A DNA stretch of 64,000 nucleotides from the NCBI RefSeq assembly GCF_045287255.1, contig NZ_CP137142.1, forward strand, positions 992,001 through 1,056,000, written 5' to 3'. This document shows, piece by piece, positions 1 to 5,940 of the stretch. Each line of letters starts with the position of its first letter. Position 1 is the first letter of the stretch. Below the pieces are notes generated by a model, which saw only the letters and a list, made by a program, of their open reading frames with translations, did not search any database and was not told the DNA's origin. The position numbers and the translations under genes are program-made. Source of the stretch: Henriciella sp045287255. GTDB lineage: Bacteria > Pseudomonadota > Alphaproteobacteria > Caulobacterales > Hyphomonadaceae.

Positions 1-269
1 CGCAATGCGGCAATCATGATGGTCAGCGTCGTCAGGCGCTGCTGCCCGTCAACGATCAGGCACTTGCCATTGCCCTCCTCAACCAGAACAACAGCGCCGA
101 TAAAGTGTGGCTTATTCTTCTCAAGCGCCAGAAGCAGGTCATCAAGCAGGGCGCCCGCTTCGTCAGTTTCCCATGAATAGCTGCGTTGATAGGGCGGGAG
201 ATGAAGCTCTATTCCCGGTGTCAGCAAATCTGAGAGATAGACTTCATTGGCTCTCAAATAGTCTGACAT
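1..269 (-). CDS. DUF262 (GmrSD-like) protein, 5' end only
   Basis: Reading the minus strand from the ATG at 267-269 gives an open frame to the window edge. It begins MSDYLRANEVYLSDLL, continues through LPPYQRSYSWE and ends in the motif VDGQQRLTTL. The PYQR...W element and the DGQQRLTTL motif are the hallmark of the DUF262 N-terminal (ParB-like, nucleotide-hydrolysing) domain found in type IV restriction enzymes such as GmrSD and in many uncharacterised phage-defence proteins. About 89 codons are present; the rest lies left of position 1, so whether a DUF1524 HNH nuclease domain follows cannot be seen. The gene diverges from the fumarylacetoacetate hydrolase gene, leaving 120 bp for both promoters. 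The family call is firm; a defence role is inference. Confidence 0.85.
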   Translation of the reverse strand, partial: MSDYLRANEVYLSDLLTPGIELHLPPYQRSYSWETDEAGALLDDLLLALEKNKPHFIGAVVLVEEGNGKCLIVDGQQRLTTLTIMIAAL

Positions 270-389
270 TCGACCGTATCCTGATAATCAACAGACCATC
301 TTCGTAGACGGGCTTGATCTTGGCTTCAATTCTGGGTGACAGCTTTCGTAAGGAATTTAGACCAAAGTGTGCTCAGGAGGGCATAATCG

Positions 390-1247
390 ATGGCATTCGC
401 GGTTTTTGAAGGCAGTGGGAAAACATTTTGTGGTGTCGTGAAGGGTGACAAGATCGCGATTGCTGCAGAAGGTGATCTTTCAGAAAAACTTGGCCGATTG
501 GATATGATCGCGACTCGCGCAGGCCAGTATGGCGAAGTGGCCGTATCGGATGTTCGTCTGCGCCAGCCGATTTTGCGGCCTGGAAAAATCCTGGCCATCG
601 GTCTGAACTATGCCGCTCATGCCGCCGAGTCGGTGTCTTTCATCGCCAATAAGGCACCGGGTGTTCAGAAGTGGTTCAACAAACAAAGTACAGCGGCCAA
701 TGGCCCTTTTGACCCGGTGCATTTGCCGAAAGTGTCTAAGCAGCTCGACTATGAAGGCGAGTTGGTTGTTGTGATCGGAAAACATGGCCGTCATGTTCCA
801 GTTGATCGCGCGATGGAACTGGTGGCTGGCTTTGCCTGTGGCTGCGACTATTCAGTGCGAGACTGGCAAAAGGCGAGCCCAACGATGATTATGGGGAAGG
901 GGTTCGATACACACGGGCCCTTTGGGCCGTATTTGGTTCCCGCAAACAGCGTTGAAGATTGGCGTGAATTGACTTTGAAGACCTTTGTAAATGATGAGTT
1001 GCGTCAGGAGGCTAAGGCTGGGGACATGACATTCTCAATCCCTGAACAAATTGCTCACCTGACAAAAGCCTTCACGCTGGAACCGGGCGATGTGATCTTC
1101 ACTGGAACGCCTGCTGGTGTTGGCGCGGGGCATGAACCTCCAAAATGGCTGAAAACAGGTGATCGGGTGCGCGTCGAGATTTCAGGTCTTGGGCATCTTG
1201 AGAATGAGATTGTAAATGAGCCTCAAGCAACGGCGACGATTGGATGA
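390..1247 (+). CDS. Fumarylacetoacetate hydrolase (FAH) family protein
   Basis: A 285-residue protein of the FAH superfamily, which hydrolyses, hydrates or decarboxylates beta-diketo or 2-keto acids using a metal-bound carboxylate cluster. The sequence shows the family's usual KILAIGLNYAAHAAE entry, the metal-binding KQLDYEGELVVVIGK segment (two glutamates) and the late GDVIFTGTPAGVG motif. Length is typical of a single-domain member. A strong ribosome site AGGAGG lies at 375-380, nine bases before the ATG. The stop overlaps the start of the next lipoprotein gene by four bases (ATGA), so the two are probably co-transcribed. The exact substrate cannot be read from sequence; candidates include fumarylpyruvate, acylpyruvates or 2-keto-3-deoxy sugar acids. 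Confidence 0.9.
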   Translation: MAFAVFEGSGKTFCGVVKGDKIAIAAEGDLSEKLGRLDMIATRAGQYGEVAVSDVRLRQPILRPGKILAIGLNYAAHAAESVSFIANKAPGVQKWFNKQSTAANGPFDPVHLPKVSKQLDYEGELVVVIGKHGRHVPVDRAMELVAGFACGCDYSVRDWQKASPTMIMGKGFDTHGPFGPYLVPANSVEDWRELTLKTFVNDELRQEAKAGDMTFSIPEQIAHLTKAFTLEPGDVIFTGTPAGVGAGHEPPKWLKTGDRVRVEISGLGHLENEIVNEPQATATIG

Positions 1248-1921
1248 GGCAGGGCGCATTTATCAGTTTGGCATTGTTGCTTGCCGCCTGTGGCGGCTCT
1301 GAGTCAGTTGGTACAAGTAATGAGGTCATCGCGCCGCAGGACTTTGCCCTCTTGCCTTGTGGCTTGAGTGCAGCGGAGCGTCCCTGTGCTCTTGCAGTTG
1401 CTGGTGGTAAGCGCCTGCTGTTTGGAGGCGCTTCCGGGATTGGGGAGACGCTTAGCGATGCTGACCTCAGACAGCTGGATGCGGTCTTCCTGTTCTCCTT
1501 GCGCGCAATCGACATCGAAGGCCTTGATGAAATCCGCAATCATAGTTGGCAGGCTGGCCGCGCGAGGCCCCTTCCTGTGTATGGCCCCGTTGGAACGGAT
1601 CGTGTGATCAGTGGGCTTAATCTTGCGTATGAACAGGCAGATGCCTTGCGTATTGTTGATGAGGGAATTCCGCCGGGTGGATTTGATGCGGCTATCTTAA
1701 TCGCGGGTGAACCGGCCTCGCCTGATCTTATGTTCGATACAGGAGATGTGCAGGTTCAGAAGTCTCTCCGTAGTGACCAGTCGTTGATTTTTGACATTGT
1801 TTATCAGGGACAGTCTTCTATGCGTTTGCAGAAATGCCGGGATGAAGATTGTACGATCAATGATGAGCTAAGCTGGCCGTTGCAGCAAACCCATTTCTTG
1901 TATCGGCATAGTAAAAATTAG
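1244..1921 (+). CDS. Lipoprotein with degenerate metallo-beta-lactamase fold
   Basis: A 225-residue predicted lipoprotein: signal peptide ending in LLLAAC, with the lipidated cysteine at residue 16. Residues 60-130 resemble the core of metallo-beta-lactamase (MBL) fold hydrolases of the arylsulfatase/RNase Z type: LDAVFL at 79-84, GLDEIR at 93-98, GR-x-PLPVYGP at 105-115 and GT--VISGLNLAYE. The zinc motif HxHxDH expected at 85-90 reads S-L-R-A-I-D, so all four metal ligands are missing. It is therefore probably not an active hydrolase and may bind a ligand or act as a scaffold in the periplasm. Start overlaps the FAH stop (ATGA). The lipoprotein call is secure; the MBL relationship is from pattern reading and needs a profile search. 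Confidence 0.65.
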   Translation: MRQGAFISLALLLAACGGSESVGTSNEVIAPQDFALLPCGLSAAERPCALAVAGGKRLLFGGASGIGETLSDADLRQLDAVFLFSLRAIDIEGLDEIRNHSWQAGRARPLPVYGPVGTDRVISGLNLAYEQADALRIVDEGIPPGGFDAAILIAGEPASPDLMFDTGDVQVQKSLRSDQSLIFDIVYQGQSSMRLQKCRDEDCTINDELSWPLQQTHFLYRHSKN

Positions 1922-2226
1922 CCCCCAGAAAAGCGACGGGGCCCCACTTTGCAGCAGGACCCCTGTCTCCCCCGAGACGCCCCCGTCCGGCAAAAAAGAT
2001 TGCCGCGGACTGGATTGGCCTCAGGTGTTAGGACATGGTTAGGCAGCGTTGCAGCTTCTGTCAAACACAGCGTTCATCATATCCTTAACGTGAACCCTTG
2101 TGTGGTATCTACGCCACATCGAATTGACTTGGCATTGTTCGCAAATCAGCGCTTATGCTACCAATTCGTTAACACTTGGCAGGTATTTGTTAAGGTTAAG
2201 ACAATTTCCTCGGGGCTGAGCGTGAT
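1922..2226. other. Intergenic region with branched inverted repeats (ncRNA or terminator candidate)
   Basis: A 305-base gap between the lipoprotein stop and tipF. The left part, 1933-2005, folds on paper into a branched structure. A 7-bp closing stem pairs GACGGGG (1935-1941) with CCCCGTC (1981-1987) and encloses two small hairpins, CAGG/CCTG and GTCTC/GAGAC. A separate hairpin CGGCAA (1988-1993) / TTGCCG (2000-2005) with an A-rich loop follows. On the minus strand the closing stem is followed by GCTTTTCT, so it could end a transcript in that direction. The right part (about 2060-2226) is AT-richer and carries several GTTAA half-sites near 2168-2199 that could be CtrA-like or promoter sequence for tipF. 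No coding frame here is convincing. Confidence 0.4.
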
Positions 2227-3459
2227 ATGATTGCCGTTTTCTTTCTGGTCTATGCAGCGATTGGTCTGGGTGGTGGCTACGCTTTGTGGTCACAGCTGAG
2301 CATTGATCCGATTATTGCAGCCTGCGCTGGAACGGTCACAACGGTTTTCCTGTTGCAAATCCACCTAATGCTGACCCGGGGCAAGGCCGAGCAGGAAAAG
2401 CTTGAGGCCCGCGTTGATGCGGTTGAAACCGCACAAAAGGAGACCGCTTCGCGTGCCGATGTCCTGGAAGCGCGCGCTGACGCGCTTGAGAGTACGGTTA
2501 ATCATGAGCTGACCGAGCGCCGTGATGCACTGGTGTCTGAGATGCGTCAGCTTGAGGATTTGATTGGTAAACTGACCAGCAAATTTGATACACGTCTGAC
2601 ACAGGCAGGGTCTACACAGGCGGTTGGCCCGGAGGATGATGCCATTCTACGCGCGGTGAAGACGGCGCTCTATGAGAATCGTGTGGACTTGCACTTGCAG
2701 CCGATCGTATCCTTGCCACAACGCCGTGTGTCTTTCTACGAAGGCTTTACCCGCCTGCGCCGGGAAGATGGCTCTCTGATCATGCCCGCAGATTTCCTTG
2801 ATGCGGCACGTCGGGCAGGGTTGATGGGTGTGATCGATAATCTGATGCTGTATCGCTCAGTTGAGATCGTTCGTCGCCTGACCAAGCGTGATCGCCGCGT
2901 TGGCGTTTTCTGTAATGTCTCTGCCAGTTCGCTGAGTGATTCCCAGTTCTTCCCGGTTTTCCTTGAACATATGAAGCTCAACCGCGACTTGGCGGGCGCC
3001 CTGATCTTCGAATTACAGGAAGAGAAATTCTTCAATGCGCCACCACAGATGCGCGCAGCGATGCGGGAGCTAAGCCAGCTTGGATTCCGTTTCTCCCTGG
3101 ACCATGCGACTTCAGTCAATCTCGACCTGCCGCGTTTGCAGGAAGCTGGCATCCGCTTTGTTAAAGTCAAAGGTGATGATCTGATTCATCAATTGTCTGA
3201 CCCTGCAGGGCCACGCCCGCAATCTCATATCAATCGCGCGATTCAGGGCGAGGAAGTTTCGACCGTCTTCTCTCGCTATGGTGTGACACTGATTGCCGAG
3301 AAGATGGAAGAGGAAGTCAGCGTTGTTGAGATCCTTGAATATGCTGTGCCGTATGGGCAGGGGCATGTTTTTGGCGCAGCGCGTCCGATCAAATCCTCCC
3401 TGATGGAAGAAACAGCGCCGCCACCAGCTCTGGTACGCAGACTGACGGCTGGACGGTAG
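2227..3459 (+). CDS. tipF: TipF-like EAL-domain protein (polar flagellum placement)
   Basis: A 410-residue protein with two N-terminal membrane segments (about residues 2-20 and 27-50), a coiled coil (about 55-125, alternating E/K/A) and a C-terminal EAL-type domain (about 140-395). This architecture is that of Caulobacter TipF, a c-di-GMP receptor that recruits the flagellar switch to the new pole. The EAL signature is degenerate: E-G-F replaces E-A-L, and the metal motif DDFG is replaced by LDHATS, although an E-x-L-type FELQEE remains. Catalytic hydrolysis of c-di-GMP is therefore unlikely and a binding role fits. The neighbouring TIGR01459 HAD gene supports the Caulobacterales-type context. 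Family is clear, orthology to TipF is inferred from architecture. Confidence 0.7.
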   Translation: MIAVFFLVYAAIGLGGGYALWSQLSIDPIIAACAGTVTTVFLLQIHLMLTRGKAEQEKLEARVDAVETAQKETASRADVLEARADALESTVNHELTERRDALVSEMRQLEDLIGKLTSKFDTRLTQAGSTQAVGPEDDAILRAVKTALYENRVDLHLQPIVSLPQRRVSFYEGFTRLRREDGSLIMPADFLDAARRAGLMGVIDNLMLYRSVEIVRRLTKRDRRVGVFCNVSASSLSDSQFFPVFLEHMKLNRDLAGALIFELQEEKFFNAPPQMRAAMRELSQLGFRFSLDHATSVNLDLPRLQEAGIRFVKVKGDDLIHQLSDPAGPRPQSHINRAIQGEEVSTVFSRYGVTLIAEKMEEEVSVVEILEYAVPYGQGHVFGAARPIKSSLMEETAPPPALVRRLTAGR

Positions 3460-3484
3460 CTGCTTTGCTGCTTAATTGCGGCCT

Positions 3485-4342
3485 ATGAGTAATCCAAAGT
3501 TTCCAGGCGGTCTGGCCGCTATTGCTGATCGGTATGATGTGATCCTGTGTGATGTATGGGGCGTGATCCATAATGGTCGCTATGCCTTTGATGAGGCGTG
3601 TCAGGCGCTCATGCGGTTTCGCGAGCAGGGCGGGGCGGTTTGCCTGATCACCAATGCGCCGGTGCCTAAAGCGCAGGTCATCCGTTACTTTGATCCACTA
3701 GGGGTGCCGCCTGAAGCGTTTGATGATTGTGTCTCTTCCGGTGATGCGACGCGTGACCTGTTGGGGCGCAGCACAGAGCAAGTCTTCTGGCGTTTGGGCG
3801 CCGATGAAGGCTGGGAGCATGACAAGTTCCTGTATGAAGGCCTGAACCTGCAATTTGCCGACATGCGCGCAGCGGATACGGTTTTGTGCATTGGCCTTGA
3901 GGATCAGGTAAATGACGAGCCTGAGGATTACCGTGGGCGACTTGCCGAGGCGGCAGATCGCGGCATGAACATGATTTGCGCCAATCCGGACAAGAAAGTG
4001 CGAATCGGAGACCAGCTCTATTGGTGTGCAGGTGCACTGGCGGAAGTATTTGAGCAGGAAGGCGGGCAGGTGATTTATCCGGGCAAGCCACATAGTCTGA
4101 TCTATGATCTGGCGCTCGCAAAACTCGGTGATCTCGGCGTTGAACCCGGGGAAGGGCGCGTCTTATGCATTGGCGATAGTCCGGCCACCGATATGCAAGG
4201 CGCAGCAAGCCAAGGCTTTGATGGCCTTTACGTCGGAACAGGCCTGAAACAGCATGGCGCAGACTTTGCCAGTGAGGTCACCAGCTTGCTGTCTGAGTAT
4301 AACACGAAGGCAGAATGGGCGATGCCTCATCTCGCATGGTGA
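3485..4342 (+). CDS. HAD superfamily class IIA hydrolase, TIGR01459 type
   Basis: A 285-residue HAD-superfamily phosphatase-like protein. Motif I is DVWGVIHNG near residue 22, motif II carries LITNAP, and motif IV is GDSPATDMQGA near residue 235. The cap position (IIA type, between motifs II and III) and length match the alphaproteobacterial TIGR01459 family, whose physiological substrate is unknown; sugar-phosphate or nucleotide phosphatase activity is the family expectation. The frame is open from a TTG at 3476, but the ATG at 3485 (MSNPKFPG) is the more probable start. No good ribosome site is seen. It lies 25 bases behind tipF and could be co-transcribed with it. Confidence 0.85.
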   Translation: MSNPKFPGGLAAIADRYDVILCDVWGVIHNGRYAFDEACQALMRFREQGGAVCLITNAPVPKAQVIRYFDPLGVPPEAFDDCVSSGDATRDLLGRSTEQVFWRLGADEGWEHDKFLYEGLNLQFADMRAADTVLCIGLEDQVNDEPEDYRGRLAEAADRGMNMICANPDKKVRIGDQLYWCAGALAEVFEQEGGQVIYPGKPHSLIYDLALAKLGDLGVEPGEGRVLCIGDSPATDMQGAASQGFDGLYVGTGLKQHGADFASEVTSLLSEYNTKAEWAMPHLAW

Positions 4343-4398
4343 CGAAACCTGAAACACACTGTAACAGACCGTGAGCAATTAGACGGAGACCGCCGATT

Positions 4399-4830
4399 AT
4401 GAGCGTTAAAGACGGCTACAAATTCGAAGACCTTTCCCTGGGCATGAGTTACGAGACGCATCATGTGATCACGGAAAAGGATATTGAGCTGTTTGCCGAG
4501 GTCTCTGGTGATCGCAATCCGCTACACATGGACGAAGAGTATGCCAGCAAGACCAATTTCGGTCAGCGTATCGCCCATGGCGCGCTCACAGCGAGTTATA
4601 TTTCCGGCATTCTGGGCAATAATCTGCCTGGACCGGGCTCGATCTTTACCGGATTGTCCATGCGCTTCCGTCGTCCGGTTTATATCGGTTCAGAAGTGAC
4701 TGTGCGGGTCGAAGTGACTGAGATGCAAGAGCGCGGCAATCGGGTAACGCTGAAAGTCAGCTGTATCGTCGATGGCAAAGCCGCTATTTCTGGTGAAGCT
4801 CAGGTCATGGTTCCGAGCCGCGACGCCTGA
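4399..4830 (+). CDS. MaoC-like (R)-specific enoyl-CoA hydratase
   Basis: A 143-residue single hot-dog-fold protein of the MaoC/PhaJ family, which adds water to trans-2-enoyl-CoA to give (R)-3-hydroxyacyl-CoA. The hydratase catalytic motif is present as SGDRNPLHMDEEYA, with the Asp and His at the expected spacing, followed by the conserved RIAHGALTASYIS stretch and the MRFRRPVYIGSEVTVRVEV strand. This form can feed fatty-acid intermediates to polyhydroxyalkanoate synthesis or lipid metabolism. The start ATG at 4399 follows a CGGAGAC ribosome site. The stop overlaps the ribF start (TGATG at 4828-4832), implying translational coupling. Confidence 0.85.
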   Translation: MSVKDGYKFEDLSLGMSYETHHVITEKDIELFAEVSGDRNPLHMDEEYASKTNFGQRIAHGALTASYISGILGNNLPGPGSIFTGLSMRFRRPVYIGSEVTVRVEVTEMQERGNRVTLKVSCIVDGKAAISGEAQVMVPSRDA

Positions 4831-5744
4831 TGACGGTTATTGCCCACTATCGCGATGTTCCAAAAACCGCGCGCGGTTTTTCAATTGCGCTGGGCAATTT
4901 TGATGGCGTCCATACCGGACATCGCGCCGTGATTGAAGCCGCTGCAAAGGTTGATGCGCCCTTGGGTGTGGCGACCTTTGAGCCCCCGCCGCGCGCATTC
5001 TTCCGGCCAGAAGATCCACCATTCAGGCTGTATCGGCCCGCACGCCGCAATGCCCGTTTGGCTGAGGTCGGAGCAAAGGCCATTTATGAGCTGCCTTTCA
5101 ATGCTGATATGGCCAAAATGACTGATGAGGTTTTTGCCCGCGAGGTTTTGGCGGAAGGGATCGGCGCGGCGCATGTGACAGTGGGGTTTGATTTTCGCTT
5201 CGGGCGTGGACGGATGGGTGATGCCGGGCGTCTGGCCTCGCTTGGTCGCGCGCTTGGCTTTGGCGTCACTGTGGTTGAGAAGATTGAGGCGCTCGGTGCC
5301 AAGGCCTCTTCGACAGCTGTGCGGGAAGCCCTAATCGCGGGGGAGCCAGATAGAGCGGCTGATATTCTGGGTCATGACTGGGTCGTCGATGGCGTTGTCG
5401 AGCATGGCGAAAAGCGTGGGCGAACCATTGGTTTTCCAACCGCGAATCTGCATCTGGGCGAGCTGATCCATCCCAAGCATGGTGTTTATGCCGTGCGGGT
5501 CAGAGTTGAGCAGCAGGGGGACTGGTTGCCGGGCGTTGCGAACTTTGGCCGAACGCCGACAACTGGCATTCGTGACCCCCTGCTTGAGAGCTATATTTTC
5601 GATTTCGATCAGGATATTTACGGCAAGTGGATTGAGGTCGCGCTGGTCCAGTATCTGCGCCCGGAACTGAAATTCGAGCAACTGGACGATATGGTCGTCC
5701 AGATGAGTAAGGATGCAGATCAGGCCAAGAGCCTTCTGCTTTAG
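4830..5744 (+). CDS. ribF: Bifunctional riboflavin kinase / FAD synthetase
   Basis: A 304-residue RibF that phosphorylates riboflavin to FMN and adenylates FMN to FAD in the cytoplasm. The N-terminal nucleotidyltransferase domain (about 1-170) shows GNFDGVHTGH near residue 22 and VGFDFRFGRGRMGD near 115. The C-terminal flavokinase domain (about 180-304) shows GRTIGFPTANL and the GVYAVRV strand, with the expected flavin-site NFGRTPT. Length is normal. It overlaps the maoC-type gene by one base and is followed by a 196-base gap before ileS. All key motifs are intact. Confidence 0.95.
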   Translation: MTVIAHYRDVPKTARGFSIALGNFDGVHTGHRAVIEAAAKVDAPLGVATFEPPPRAFFRPEDPPFRLYRPARRNARLAEVGAKAIYELPFNADMAKMTDEVFAREVLAEGIGAAHVTVGFDFRFGRGRMGDAGRLASLGRALGFGVTVVEKIEALGAKASSTAVREALIAGEPDRAADILGHDWVVDGVVEHGEKRGRTIGFPTANLHLGELIHPKHGVYAVRVRVEQQGDWLPGVANFGRTPTTGIRDPLLESYIFDFDQDIYGKWIEVALVQYLRPELKFEQLDDMVVQMSKDADQAKSLLL

Positions 5745-5940
5745 CGCTCATCCCCTCATCAAGGCTGATCAGCACGGGTGACATTGTCCTTACTGCCTGC
5801 TAAGCGGCGGTATGACTAAGATGGCTGCATTCTTTACGATACGAATTAGCGGCCCGGTCGTTTGCTGAACAGATCAGCTTGCGGCCGGGCGATTTGACTT
5901 TATGCCCCTGATACAAACGCTAATGTGAAGACCAGCGACA

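Noticed and set aside
2168..2199. CtrA binding site ahead of tipF
   Set aside because: Several GTTAA half-sites occur, but none has the TTAA-N7-TTAA spacing of the consensus.
5745..5940. Possible T-box riboswitch in the ileS leader
   Set aside because: A GC stem is present but no specifier or antiterminator T-box bulge could be found, and T-boxes are rare in alphaproteobacteria.
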